Below are positions 7,987-17,182 of a stretch of 64,000 nt of DNA, one piece after another (the first letter of the stretch is position 1; each line of letters starts with the position of its first letter). Origin of the DNA: an uncultured Prevotellaceae bacterium (GTDB lineage Bacteria > Bacteroidota > Bacteroidia > Bacteroidales > Bacteroidaceae). The notes beneath the pieces were generated by a model. The model was not told the origin of the DNA, did not search any database, and saw only the letters and a program-made list of their open reading frames with translations. The DNA is taken from contig CACXIP010000011.1 in the NCBI GenBank assembly GCA_902767775.1, forward strand, positions 62,001 through 126,000, written 5' to 3'. The position numbers and the translations under genes are program-made.

Positions 7987-8670
7987 GAACGAGTGAACGA
8001 AGAATAGTTGAGGTAAGATAAGAGAAAATAAAAAACCGCTACGCTTAGGAAAAAGAAATAAAAACACATCCTTGGCGTACAGCGAAGCCAGAAAAAGTGC
8101 CAAGGCACTCGCAAAAAGACAGAAAAAATTGATGATAAAATTCATGAGCGATTGATGGTAATTCATGTTTTTCTTTCAACATATAGTTGCCACAAAAGGA
8201 TAAAATCCAGAAAGGAATCATATGGCTTAACTACCTTCAACTTGTGCAAAATTGTACAATAAAATCTCCACGACGGGGCTTTTGTAACAAATTCGGCTCA
8301 AAAACCTGCCTCGCCTGGAGAGTTTGCAAATGTAATAAGGAAAATAGGGTCCACCAAAAAATATCCAAAAATAGTAGATGTGAATGGTGAACTTAACTCC
8401 TTTAATTGCTGTTTTATCTCCTTTCAACTTGGAAATAAGTCATTGATAAGACAAAAAAGTCATAAATATACGTCATTTTGATATAGATATTCATTTTAGC
8501 CCTTGGGGTATAATAGTCTGTAATTGCTTATACTTTTATTCGATTTGGCAATTTGTAACAAAATGATTGTTTTTGCAGGTTATTTAAAACATATTGTTAG
8601 AATAATCAAATTAATTATTACGATATGTTAGTAAAATAATTAATTTTGAATCAAAATGTATTTTTATTCC
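7987..8670. other. Long intergenic region upstream of glnK, no gene seen
   Basis: About 700 bp without credible coding sequence: short open frames are Phe/Lys-rich products of A/T runs. The only structure I recognise is at about 8446-8496, where 'AAGTCATAAATATACGTCAT' and the following TTTGATATAGATAT recur almost unchanged at about 12706-12740 upstream of the SusC-like gene. That makes it a candidate regulator site for the nitrogen cassette. A leader RNA or small RNA could be hidden here, but nothing in the sequence proves one. Confidence 0.5.
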
Positions 8671-8701
8671 TTGTTTTCGTTTCATAATGTCGTAACTTTG
8701 C
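8671..8701 (+). promoter_or_regulatory. Promoter of glnK-amtB-porin operon
   Basis: TTG at 8671-8673, 19 nt, then TAACTTTGC at 8693-8701, an excellent match to the Bacteroidetes -33/-7 consensus. It lies 72 nt upstream of the glnK start codon, and AGGAG at 8763-8767 serves as ribosome site. Confidence 0.75.
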
Positions 8702-8773
8702 ACCGTCAATTGGCAAAATGATGTCCCTGTGACATAATAGAGTGTAATATTGTTAAGGTAAAAGGAGAAAATT

Positions 8774-9121
8774 ATGAAAAGGATTGAAGCGATTATCCGT
8801 AAGACGAAGTTTGAGGATGTCAAGGAAGCACTGCTCCAGTCTGACATCAACTGGTTTGAGTATCACAACGTGCACGGCATAGGTCAAAGCCGTGAGGAAC
8901 GCATTTACCGTGGAGTTCAGTATTCGACAGATGTGATAGAGCGTGTGGCACTGACTATCGTGTGCCGTGACCAGTTTGTGGAGCCAACGGTGAAGGTGAT
9001 ATTGGATGTAGCCCATACAGGTGAGGTCGGCGATGGCCGCATCTTTGTCAGCGACATGATTGACACCTGGAGCATCCGAACCGGTGAACACGGCGACACC
9101 GTATTGAGAGACAAGAAATAA
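8774..9121 (+). CDS. glnK: P-II family nitrogen regulatory protein
   Basis: A 115-aa P-II protein starting MKRIEAIIRKTKFEDVKEAL. The T-loop region GQSREERIYRGVQY contains Tyr50, which aligns with the uridylylated Tyr51 of enterobacterial GlnB/GlnK. The B-loop HTGEVGDGRIFV and the C-terminal IRTGEHGD motif are intact. P-II trimers bind ATP/ADP and 2-oxoglutarate and gate AmtB. Direct linkage to amtB (30 nt upstream) supports a GlnK role. The T-loop is one residue shorter than in E. coli and carries RE-E-R in place of the usual QKGH, a variation seen in Bacteroidetes. Confidence 0.9.
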   Translation: MKRIEAIIRKTKFEDVKEALLQSDINWFEYHNVHGIGQSREERIYRGVQYSTDVIERVALTIVCRDQFVEPTVKVILDVAHTGEVGDGRIFVSDMIDTWSIRTGEHGDTVLRDKK

Positions 9122-9151
9122 GTAGTAGGATAACTAAAAAACAGAAAGATT

Positions 9152-10405
9152 ATGAACGAAATAGGATTATCACTCGACACTGTATGGATGTTGTTGGCTG
9201 CCATGTTGGTCTTCTGGATGCAGCCAGGATTCGCACTGTGCGAAGCAGGCTTCACACGAAGCAAGAACACGGCGAACATCCTGATGAAGAACTTCGTGGA
9301 CTTCATGTTCGGCTCGCTCCTGTTCTTTTTCCTCGGTTTTGGCTTCATGTTTGGCAGCGAGGGAGCAGGCTTTATCGGCATGCCCAACTGGGGCGACCTG
9401 AGTTTCTACAAGGGCGACCTTCCCGTAGAGGGGTTCTTAATTTTCGAGACGGTATTCTGTGCCACGAGTGCCACGATTGTCAGCGGTGCCATGGCGGAAA
9501 GGACGAAGTTCTCGATGTATCTCATCTACAGCGCAGTCATCTCGCTGTTCATCTATCCCATCGAAGGCCATTGGACATGGGGAGGCGGATGGCTCTGCAA
9601 TGATGCGTCTGATGGTTTCATGATGACGACCTTCGGCGATGTATTCCATGACTTCGCAGGTTCTGCCATCGTGCATAGTGTGGGAGGCGTGCTGGCACTC
9701 GTTGGCGCAATGGCACTTGGCCCGCGTATCGGCAAATATGGGAAAGACGGCAAGAGCCGTGCCATTCCCGGACACAACCTTACGATGGCCGCCCTCGGTG
9801 TATTCATCCTCTGGCTTGGATGGTTCGGCTTCAACCCTGGCTCACAGTTGGCGGCTTCCGGTGTGGTGAACCGCGTTGCCATCAGTCACGTGTTCCTGAC
9901 AACCAACCTCGCTGCTGCGGCAGGTGGAACGGCTACAATGTTTATCACGTGGATGAAATATGGCAAGCCCTCGCTCTCGCTGACGCTCAACGGCGTTCTG
10001 GCCGGATTGGTAGGCATCACGGCAGGTTGCGACCTCGTTTCGCCCGTCGGTGCTGTTGCCATCGGCTTGATATGTGGAGCTGTTCTTGTCTATGCCATTG
10101 AGTTCATCGACCATCGTCTGCACATCGACGATCCCGTGGGTGCTTCTTCGGTACATGGCGTGTGCGGCATCCTCGGGACGCTGATGACGGGGCTGCTCTC
10201 CACCTCAAACGGTGCTTTCTATGGTCACGGCTGGGGATTCTTCGGAGCCGAGTGCTTTGGTATCCTTGTCATTGACCTCTGGGCAGCCGCATGTGGCTTC
10301 CTGCTGTTCTTCGGCATCAAGAAAGCGCATGGTCTCCGGGTAGGTTCCCGCGTGGAAGAAGAAGGTCTCGACATCTACGAACACGGCGAGGCTTGTTATA
10401 ACTAA
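9152..10405 (+). CDS. amtB: Ammonium transporter AmtB
   Basis: A 417-aa Amt/MEP/Rh channel with eleven membrane segments. Characteristic stretches are FWMQPGFALCEAGFTRSKN near the N-terminus, GAMAERTKFSMYLIYSA, the DFAGSAIVHSVGG pore motif with a conserved His, WFGFNPGS, and 'DDPVGASSVHGVCGILGT' with the second pore His. It has no cleavable signal peptide; the N-terminus begins directly with the first membrane segment. It conducts ammonium under nitrogen limitation and is expected to be gated by the upstream P-II protein. It sits between glnK and a porin-like gene in one operon. Confidence 0.95.
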   Translation: MNEIGLSLDTVWMLLAAMLVFWMQPGFALCEAGFTRSKNTANILMKNFVDFMFGSLLFFFLGFGFMFGSEGAGFIGMPNWGDLSFYKGDLPVEGFLIFETVFCATSATIVSGAMAERTKFSMYLIYSAVISLFIYPIEGHWTWGGGWLCNDASDGFMMTTFGDVFHDFAGSAIVHSVGGVLALVGAMALGPRIGKYGKDGKSRAIPGHNLTMAALGVFILWLGWFGFNPGSQLAASGVVNRVAISHVFLTTNLAAAAGGTATMFITWMKYGKPSLSLTLNGVLAGLVGITAGCDLVSPVGAVAIGLICGAVLVYAIEFIDHRLHIDDPVGASSVHGVCGILGTLMTGLLSTSNGAFYGHGWGFFGAECFGILVIDLWAAACGFLLFFGIKKAHGLRVGSRVEEEGLDIYEHGEACYN

Positions 10406-10416
10406 AAAGAAAAGGT

Positions 10417-11121
10417 ATGAAAAAGATTGTTTGTTTTGCAATGGGGTTGGCAGTTAGTTTGGCCACCCTTGCACAGGAGAAAGTAGAGACCACCATTTGT
10501 GGTGATGTCGTGAGCAGTTACATCTGGCGTGGCCAGGACTTGGGAAATGTGTCGCTGCAGCCGACTCTCGGTATAGGCTATAAGGGCCTTTCATTGACAG
10601 CATGGGGAAGTGCCGGACTGTCTGACCCTTCCGACACGAAGGAATTTGACATGACGCTTGGCTACACCATTGGTGGTTTCAACATCGGCATTACCGATTA
10701 CTGGTTCAATAATGGACTCGACCCGGAGAACCGATATTTCAAGTACGATGCCCATGGGACGAACCATGTCTTCGAGGCAAATGTCGGCTATGATTTCGGA
10801 CCTGCCAGTCTGCAGTGGTTCACCAATTTCGCAGGCAATGACGGCGTGAACAAGGACGGAAAACGGGCCTACAGCAGTTACGTCGAACTCACAGTACCAT
10901 TCAAACTTGCAAATGTTGACTGGACTGCCACAGCTGGTGCCGTCCCCTTTTGCACCGACTTTTATGGAACGGATGGCTTTGCCGTCACCAATCTTGCCTT
11001 AAAAGCAACTAAGGACATCCAGATGACAGAAACGTTCTCCGTTCCGGTATTCGGGCAAGTCGTCGCCAACCCATGTTCACAGAAAGCCTACCTGGTTATA
11101 GGATTCACATTGCAACCGTAA
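10417..11121 (+). CDS. TorF-like outer-membrane beta-barrel protein
   Basis: A 234-aa protein with a cleavable signal peptide (MKKIVCFAMGLAVSLATLAQ), then alternating amphipathic strands. The motif SSYIWRGQDLG is typical of the TorF/DUF (Gcw_chp) barrel family. It lies 11 nt after amtB, so it is probably the outer-membrane entry route co-induced under nitrogen limitation, which is inference from the operon. It ends with an aromatic-poor strand VIGFTLQP rather than a terminal Phe. A decayed 87-bp piece of this same gene lies at 12607-12693. Confidence 0.78.
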   Translation: MKKIVCFAMGLAVSLATLAQEKVETTICGDVVSSYIWRGQDLGNVSLQPTLGIGYKGLSLTAWGSAGLSDPSDTKEFDMTLGYTIGGFNIGITDYWFNNGLDPENRYFKYDAHGTNHVFEANVGYDFGPASLQWFTNFAGNDGVNKDGKRAYSSYVELTVPFKLANVDWTATAGAVPFCTDFYGTDGFAVTNLALKATKDIQMTETFSVPVFGQVVANPCSQKAYLVIGFTLQP

Positions 11122-11163
11122 TGATTTTGAATTCTTTGGCATAGCATTAGCCTCTTATCCTCT

Positions 11164-11200
11164 CCACACCTTCGTTTTTTGGGGGTGTGGATTTTTTTTT
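11164..11200 (+). terminator. Rho-independent terminator after the porin gene
   Basis: CCACACC (11164-11170) pairs with GGTGTGG (11184-11190) and is followed by nine T residues. It closes the glnK-amtB-porin operon and lies 10 nt from the stop of the convergent ATPase gene. Confidence 0.85.
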
Positions 11201-11209
11201 CAGGGCCCT

Positions 11210-12493
11210 CTAGCGGTCAATCTCCATAAACCATTTCCAGCAAGGGATAACCTCAATGGTTCCATGCTTGTCGGTTATCGTGTCTTCTTCGTCGAAGGTG
11301 ACAATGATTCGTCGGCGGCAGGGATGGACATTAGGCAGTTTAACCAGCGCGTTTGCCTCTCTTGTCTTTGTCAGTTCATCTGTAATGGAATATGACACCT
11401 GGATGGCCAGTTCGTCATCAGGGACATAGAAGTCTAATTCGATATTGGAGTTGTAGAAATACACTCGCTCGTTGTCAGGGTCGTGTCCGTATTTTCGGAA
11501 TAGGGAGAGTGCCACGGCATTCTCCAAGAGAATAGTGTCTGGTTGGAGCAGTTGGAGCGACAACAGTCCGTTGTCTATGAAATAGTATTTGCAGACACTC
11601 TCCTTTTCTGCAAAAGCTGATGCGATATTTCTCAGTCGCAATAGAAGCCAAGCATCCTCGGAGAATCCCACATAGCTTGATACCGTTGGTACGCTGATGC
11701 GTCCCGCAACGCTAGAGAGAATCTTTGACATCCGAGTGTAGGAGATGGGCTGCATCACGCTCTCTGCCATTTTTTTTACCATCAGTTGCAGCAGCCTTGG
11801 GTTGGATATGCCGTTGCGTTGGACGATGTCACCGAGATATATCTTTTGGAACAAACTCGACAAGTATGCCCTTTTAACCTGCAAATTCACAGATTCGGGC
11901 AGCCCGCCCCAGGTGATGTATTCCCGGTATGCTTTCATGAACAGGGCTTTTGTTTCGGTTGCGGTCAATGACAGTTCGTCATATGCTACTTCGGAGAAGG
12001 AGAGATACTCCTTGAAGCTGAAGGGGTACACCTCGACGGGGATATATCTTCCACCCAAAGTGGTCATAATTTCTTTGGACAACATCTTCGCGTTGCTGCC
12101 TGTGATGAATACGCAGTATTTTTTGTCCGCAAGATTTCTGGCGAATTTCTGCCATCCTTCTACGTTCAGTATCTCGTCAAGGAAGAGCATGGGTCTTTTG
12201 CCATACATCTCCTGATGGCATTCGAGAATCAGGTTGAAGTCGTTTGCTGTGAAGCCATCCAGCCGCGTATCCTCAAAGTCGAGATACAACATCTCATCCC
12301 ATCCATGTCCTTCGTTTAGCATTTTCTGGATTTTCTGGAAGAGTAGGAATGATTTCCCCGACCTCCTTACTCCTACAAAAACCTGCAAGGGGAATGAGTC
12401 AAGGTCATATTTCCTGGGAAATATTTTGTATTGTTCAATATCTTTCTGATTATCGAGCAGTACTTGTCGCAGTATGTTTCTTGATATAGGCAT
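11210..12493 (-). CDS. DUF4143-type AAA ATPase (AAA_14/DUF4143)
   Basis: A 427-aa soluble ATPase. The N-terminal AAA_14 part has Walker A GVRRSGKS, Walker B 'MLYLDFEDTRLDGF' and MLFLDEILNVEGW, and a CVFITGSNAKMLS sensor. The middle segment GGLPESV followed by GDIVQRNGIS and the C-terminal DUF4143 stretch (SSYVGFSEDAWLLLRLR, YYFIDNGLLSL, NSNIELDFYVPD) complete the usual layout. The family is common in Bacteroidales and unassigned; it often looks like a stand-alone accessory gene. A GTG at 12538 extends the frame by 15 residues, but the ATG at 12493 fits the family start better. Confidence 0.85.
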   Translation of the reverse strand: MPISRNILRQVLLDNQKDIEQYKIFPRKYDLDSFPLQVFVGVRRSGKSFLLFQKIQKMLNEGHGWDEMLYLDFEDTRLDGFTANDFNLILECHQEMYGKRPMLFLDEILNVEGWQKFARNLADKKYCVFITGSNAKMLSKEIMTTLGGRYIPVEVYPFSFKEYLSFSEVAYDELSLTATETKALFMKAYREYITWGGLPESVNLQVKRAYLSSLFQKIYLGDIVQRNGISNPRLLQLMVKKMAESVMQPISYTRMSKILSSVAGRISVPTVSSYVGFSEDAWLLLRLRNIASAFAEKESVCKYYFIDNGLLSLQLLQPDTILLENAVALSLFRKYGHDPDNERVYFYNSNIELDFYVPDDELAIQVSYSITDELTKTREANALVKLPNVHPCRRRIIVTFDEEDTITDKHGTIEVIPCWKWFMEIDR

Positions 12494-12606
12494 ATGATAT
12501 AAAAATCCGATAATGTTAAATGTAATTTTATAAAACACTGCAAAAATATAAAATGTTATTTAAAAAAGCAAGAAATATCGGTTTTTTTGTGCTATATGGA
12601 GAAATG

Positions 12607-12693
12607 TTGGGCTTTCTGACCTTTGCGATACGATGGAATTTTTCATGACGCTTGACCATTGGTGGTCTCAACAATCGGCATTACCGACTACTT
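12607..12693 (+). pseudogene. Decayed fragment of the TorF-like porin gene
   Basis: The segment matches the porin gene around 10614-10702 with small deletions. For example CATGACGCTTG, ACCATTGGTGGT, TCAACA and ATCGGCATTACCGA follow in the same order, and the upstream CTGTCTGACC part is recognisable as TTTCTGACC. Several indels break the frame. It is followed at once by a copy of the sequence found upstream of glnK, so it looks like the end of one vanished cassette joined to the start of another. Confidence 0.75.
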
Positions 12694-12699
12694 TCCAAG

Positions 12700-12752
12700 A
12701 CAAGAATGTCATAAATATACGCCATTTTGATATAGATATACGTCAAAATGGC
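12700..12752. promoter_or_regulatory. Palindromic operator-like site shared with the glnK upstream region
   Basis: GCCATTTTGA (12721-12730) and TCAAAATGGC (12743-12752) form a perfect 10-bp inverted repeat with a 12-nt spacer. A further half-site, GCGTTTTGGCAT, follows at about 12763-12774. The left half and its flanks (GTCATAAATATACG, TTTGATATAGATAT) recur upstream of glnK at about 8454-8494. Probably a regulator-binding array controlling the SusC-SusD operon. Confidence 0.55.
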
Positions 12753-12810
12753 ATAAATATGCGCGTTTTGGCATGAATTAACATGCGAAATGAAAAAAAC
12801 GGCATAAAAC

Positions 12811-12843
12811 TTGTACTATTCATAATAAAATGCCGACATTTGC
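12811..12843 (+). promoter_or_regulatory. Probable promoter of the SusC-SusD operon
   Basis: TTG at 12811-12813 is followed after about 21 nt by GACATTTGC (12835-12843), an imperfect TAnnTTTGC box. It lies 64 nt upstream of the start codon and downstream of the operator-like inverted repeat. Confidence 0.45.
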
Positions 12844-12907
12844 ACGCTGAAACGCAAAATAGGTATTGTAGTTAGGTAAATAGTATGTTTATCAAATCAA
12901 AGGTAGA

Positions 12908-15712
12908 ATGCAAAAACTAACCATTTTGAGTTGGGCGTTCCTGCTCTTGCCCATAGGAGTGAAAGCAGGCAGTGTAAATCTAGACACATTAAAATCCTCA
13001 AAGACTTTAGAGATTCTGGAGGCTCCTGACACTTTGGAGACAATTCCTCAGACCATCAACCCTGCCGACACGCAGTATGTGTGGAGCAAGGAACTGAATG
13101 AGGTGGTGGTAAGCGGTCAGGGCGGTGGCGTGGCGAAGCGACGTCTCTCCTCCAATGTCACAAAACTCATGGCTGCCGACCTGGAGAAATTGCCCACGGG
13201 CCGTATCGACCAGATGTTGCAGAATGCTGTTCCCAACATGCAAATCACGCTGACCAACGGACAGCCAGGCACCACATCGATGATTAAATCGCGTGGTCTG
13301 TCATCGGCCTTCATCAACTCCACCCCGGTCATCTATGTCGACGGTGTGCGTGTGGACAACCTCAACACGGGTTCGGCCCTCTTCAACGTGATGAACAACG
13401 CTTATGGCGACATCAATGGTCAGACAGCGGCATCGAGCGCTATCGGCGACATCCCAATGGAGAACATAGACCATATCGAGTATGTGCCAGGTGGCGCTGC
13501 CACCACACTCTATGGCTCTGACGCGGCGAACGGCGTGATACAGATTTTCACGAAAAATCATGGTACGGGACGTTTCAACGCATCGGTGACCACACAGTGG
13601 GGCGTCGACGTTGCCAACACACAGTTCTATCATTTCGACCGAACGAAGGACTTGCTCCATCAGACGGGTTTCCAACAGCGGTATGGACTGTCGTTCTCGG
13701 GAGGTACCGAGCGCATGGGCTACTCCCTCGGCGCCAGCATGAGTCAGAACACCGGCACGCTGATTCACAACGGCAACGAGCAGAAGAAATACGACCTGCG
13801 CTTCGGCTCGTCTATACGCATGAATTCAATGCTGAAATACACCAACTCCTTCGGATTGGTGACAGAAGAATACAAGCGCAACCGCAACGGCAACCAAGGC
13901 TACTACACCGGACTGTGGTTTGCTGAAGGCAGTGCGGCAGCCAACTTCACCTACATGGGGGAGGACGGTGCGCTGCATAACTTCCCCGCTGACATCGACT
14001 CCGCATCGCCCTATGTCTTCGGCAAAATGAAGGAGTTCGTATCCGAGGCTGAGGCGCTGCAGGACCATAAGGAAGAGGTGAAACGCTTCCAGACATCTCA
14101 GCAACTGGAGTTCACCCCGATACGCAACCTCACCTTCCATGCCACCTTGGGTCTCGACTACCGCTACAACACCGACAAGTTGGTGGAGACCAACCGTTAC
14201 CTCATCCATACGCAAATGAAGCCAGAAAACACCACCGATGCCGGCAGCGTGGGCAACTACGACCGCAACTACTATGGCATCACGGGCGAAATCAACGGAC
14301 AGTGGAAATACTACTACGACGACCTGCTGAGCAATATCGTCACTGGAGGATTCCAATATTTCAGCACTCACGACCACCAAAGTCTCTACAAAGGACAAAA
14401 CGTGCGCGACGGTGCTCGCATCATGTCGGGAGCAGGTACGATATATGCCGATGAGTGGCTGAGTTACCTTCACAGCTATGGTTTATACCTGCAGGACAAT
14501 TTCGGATGGCGCAACCGCTACTTCCTCGACCTCGGACTGCGTGTGGACCACAACACTACCTTCGGCGAGAAAGTGGCATGGCAGGCATATCCAAAGGTGG
14601 GACTGTCGTATATCGTGTCCGATGAGCCGTGGATGCAGCCGCTCGTCAACGAGGGATGGGTTAACACCCTGAAACTCATGGCCAATTATGGTGTGGCGGG
14701 CAGCAATCCGCCAGCCTTCGAATACCAACGCACCATCAACGTGAGTTCGTATCTCGACAAACAGGCCAACACCTTTGGCAAGAACGGCAACCCCAACCTC
14801 GGACCAGAGAAGAAACACTCGTATGAGTGTGGTCTGCAGGGCACTTTCTTCGGCAATGTGGTCAACATCGGCTTTACCTACTACTATGCCGTGACGAAAA
14901 ACGCGCTGTTCAACGTGCCCACGCTGCCGTCATCAGGACAGAGCAGTTCATATCTTGCCAATATCGGTAAGATACTCAACCGAGGCATCGAGGCATCACT
15001 TGGCGTGAACATCATCGACACCAAGGACTGGGGACTCAGCGTGCGCGGTTCGCTCAACACCAACAAAAACAAGGTGCTCTCCACAGGTGGTTTGGTGCCC
15101 TTCGCCATCGGTGGCTTCTCCTCACGCACCATCGTCACTATGGTGGAGGAGGGAAAACCAGTGGGATTCCTCCGTGGCACTGCCACCAAGCTGAATGCCG
15201 ACAACACTGTTGATGAGGTGCTCTACAACCAAGACCTGGGGCGCACCACTCCGACACTGTTTGGCAACTTCTCGCTCTCTGCCCGCTGGCGCAAGCTGGG
15301 ACTCACCATCATGGGCGACTACCAGACCGGTGCCTATGTACACTCCTTCGACAGGCAGTTCCGCTTCGCCAAGGGCATCAAGGATGATGCCATCCCCGCA
15401 GCCGCCCTCGAGGGTACCACACAGGCAAAGACATGGCTCAATTTCACCAACTTCTTCGTGGAGAAGGCTGACTTCCTGAAAATACGTAATATCGGATTGG
15501 ACTATGCATTCCAATTCCCGAAATCCATCATCCACGACCTCAGTCTGGCTCTGAACATCTACAACCCGCTCTCATTCACGAGCAGCAGCGTAGACCCTGA
15601 GGCTGTGCTCAGCGGCGCCCGCACACAGGGTGCCGTGGCCACCGGTGGCCTGAGCTACAGCAGTTACAGTCTGCCGCGCCAGTACGTGCTGACGGCAAAA
15701 GTGAGTTTTTAG
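12908..15712 (+). CDS. SusC/RagA-type TonB-dependent receptor
   Basis: A 934-aa outer-membrane receptor with a signal peptide (about residues 1-20), a TonB-box-like ELNEVVVSGQ, a plug domain (LPTGRIDQMLQNAVPNMQI, MIKSRGLSSA, TPVIYVDGVRVDN, ATTLYGSDAANGVIQIFTK) and a 22-strand barrel ending in YVLTAKVSF with the terminal Phe. It lacks the N-terminal carboxypeptidase-regulatory-like domain of most SusC proteins and instead has a short Thr/Leu-rich lead of about 50 residues. It forms the usual pair with the downstream SusD-like lipoprotein. Co-transcription with a phosphodiesterase suggests uptake of a phosphate-bearing or nucleotide-like ligand rather than a plain glycan, which is inference. 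Confidence 0.92.
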   Translation: MQKLTILSWAFLLLPIGVKAGSVNLDTLKSSKTLEILEAPDTLETIPQTINPADTQYVWSKELNEVVVSGQGGGVAKRRLSSNVTKLMAADLEKLPTGRIDQMLQNAVPNMQITLTNGQPGTTSMIKSRGLSSAFINSTPVIYVDGVRVDNLNTGSALFNVMNNAYGDINGQTAASSAIGDIPMENIDHIEYVPGGAATTLYGSDAANGVIQIFTKNHGTGRFNASVTTQWGVDVANTQFYHFDRTKDLLHQTGFQQRYGLSFSGGTERMGYSLGASMSQNTGTLIHNGNEQKKYDLRFGSSIRMNSMLKYTNSFGLVTEEYKRNRNGNQGYYTGLWFAEGSAAANFTYMGEDGALHNFPADIDSASPYVFGKMKEFVSEAEALQDHKEEVKRFQTSQQLEFTPIRNLTFHATLGLDYRYNTDKLVETNRYLIHTQMKPENTTDAGSVGNYDRNYYGITGEINGQWKYYYDDLLSNIVTGGFQYFSTHDHQSLYKGQNVRDGARIMSGAGTIYADEWLSYLHSYGLYLQDNFGWRNRYFLDLGLRVDHNTTFGEKVAWQAYPKVGLSYIVSDEPWMQPLVNEGWVNTLKLMANYGVAGSNPPAFEYQRTINVSSYLDKQANTFGKNGNPNLGPEKKHSYECGLQGTFFGNVVNIGFTYYYAVTKNALFNVPTLPSSGQSSSYLANIGKILNRGIEASLGVNIIDTKDWGLSVRGSLNTNKNKVLSTGGLVPFAIGGFSSRTIVTMVEEGKPVGFLRGTATKLNADNTVDEVLYNQDLGRTTPTLFGNFSLSARWRKLGLTIMGDYQTGAYVHSFDRQFRFAKGIKDDAIPAAALEGTTQAKTWLNFTNFFVEKADFLKIRNIGLDYAFQFPKSIIHDLSLALNIYNPLSFTSSSVDPEAVLSGARTQGAVATGGLSYSSYSLPRQYVLTAKVSF

Positions 15713-15744
15713 TCGATTGTCACACCCATTGTAAAAGAAACAAG

Positions 15745-17166
15745 ATGAAACTGAGATATTTCCCCATGATGATGGCAGCACTGCTGATGGGAAGCTGCGA
15801 CTTGGTCAGTCCCGACGAAATCATCAATCCTAATGTCGATGAGTCGACTTTCCTCCATTCCGACCAGCCCATGGAGACCTGGGTGAACGGTACGGAGAAG
15901 GAACTCGCCCTCCATATGTCGGATTTCGTGGAACTGATGGAGATTCTCTCCGACAACTACTTCAACAACTACACCCGCTCGAGCAAGGTGTTCGACATAC
16001 CGCAGTTGCTCTATACCGATGCCGATGTCACCGCTCTCCAGCGCCATGTGGGTGCTTTGCGCGAGATGGCCGACTACGGACTGAAGACGGTGGCGAAGGC
16101 CGATGCCAGCACCACCGATGCACACCGTTTCCATCTGCTGTGCGTCAAGGCTTATTCCTTCGTGCTGGCGGGTGACTTCTTCCGTGCCCTGCCCACTGAG
16201 AACGGGGGCGATGCGGTGGAATGGGACGGTCAGATGAAAAAGGCCATGGAGGTGCTCGATGAGGCACTGCCATTGGCTCAGACCAACGACGACCTTGCCT
16301 TCGTGCATACCTTGTATGCCCGTGCCGCACACCGCATCGGCAACCGCGTGCAGGCGGTGGACTACGCCCGACAGGCTCTGGCAGCATCAGGCAACTTCTA
16401 TCGTCAGGTGCGCTTCGACAGTAAGAACGGAGTGGTCAGCAGGGCACAGGAGGCCATCTGGAGCGATTGGTTCCAACCGCTGCCCCGCCTCGATTTCCTC
16501 GACCCCAAATACTTCCAACTCACCAGCAACGACCAATGTCCGATTACCATCGCCAAGGCAGAGGAGAACTACCTCATCCTTGCTGAGGCTGCATTGGCTG
16601 ACAACAACCTGACAGAAGCCAAGAAACAACTCTCGGCACTGCTGGCATTGGTGAAGGCACGTCCGGTGCAGACCGATATCAACGACCAACTTGAGGGAAG
16701 ATACAACGGCGGACTGAAGGTGTTCCCCAACGACCCAACATACCGGGTGCAGGCTTCGCCCAGCGACTCGCTGCGAGGCGGCCTCATCATCGACCGCCGC
16801 CCGCCCTGCCTCATCGCTATTCCCTATATCTCGGGCACATCGGTGACACAGGCAATGATAGACGGTCTCGACAACCACGACAGCGCGCTCGAACTCGTCT
16901 ACCTCATGCGCCAGGAGGTGTTTTTCGCTGAGGGACGCCGTCCTGCCGACCTGGGCATCCGTCTGCCTCTCTGTGAGGTGGAGGCTGCCAATGCCTCCAA
17001 TGGGAAGTCATATATTGAGGCGTGGATACCGCAGTTTGTGCCCCGCAACTACGGCCTCGATGAATTCACTGTAGACGATGAGGCGAAGACCGTGACCATC
17101 ACACACAACATGAACCGCATCATAGCGGAGAACGCACATTCTGCTGATGTGGCACCATTTGAATGA
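15745..17166 (+). CDS. SusD/RagB-like surface lipoprotein
   Basis: A 473-aa lipoprotein with lipobox LMGSC (Cys18) and the RagB/SusD pattern: N-terminal TPR-like helices (DALQRHV.. to HTLYARAAHRIGNRVQAVDYARQAL), the AEENYLILAEAALADNNLTEA helix typical of the C-terminal SusD domain, and YLMRQEVFFAEGRRPADLGIR near the end. SusD partners lid the SusC barrel and capture ligand at the cell surface. It lies 32 nt downstream of the SusC gene and 16 nt upstream of the phosphodiesterase. Confidence 0.88.
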   Translation: MKLRYFPMMMAALLMGSCDLVSPDEIINPNVDESTFLHSDQPMETWVNGTEKELALHMSDFVELMEILSDNYFNNYTRSSKVFDIPQLLYTDADVTALQRHVGALREMADYGLKTVAKADASTTDAHRFHLLCVKAYSFVLAGDFFRALPTENGGDAVEWDGQMKKAMEVLDEALPLAQTNDDLAFVHTLYARAAHRIGNRVQAVDYARQALAASGNFYRQVRFDSKNGVVSRAQEAIWSDWFQPLPRLDFLDPKYFQLTSNDQCPITIAKAEENYLILAEAALADNNLTEAKKQLSALLALVKARPVQTDINDQLEGRYNGGLKVFPNDPTYRVQASPSDSLRGGLIIDRRPPCLIAIPYISGTSVTQAMIDGLDNHDSALELVYLMRQEVFFAEGRRPADLGIRLPLCEVEAANASNGKSYIEAWIPQFVPRNYGLDEFTVDDEAKTVTITHNMNRIIAENAHSADVAPFE

Positions 17167-17182
17167 ACACAACGCATAAGAC

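Noticed and set aside
7960..8166. Small hydrophobic 68-aa minus-strand protein
   Set aside because: Phe/Leu-rich content arises from A-rich plus-strand runs; no ribosome site or family resemblance.
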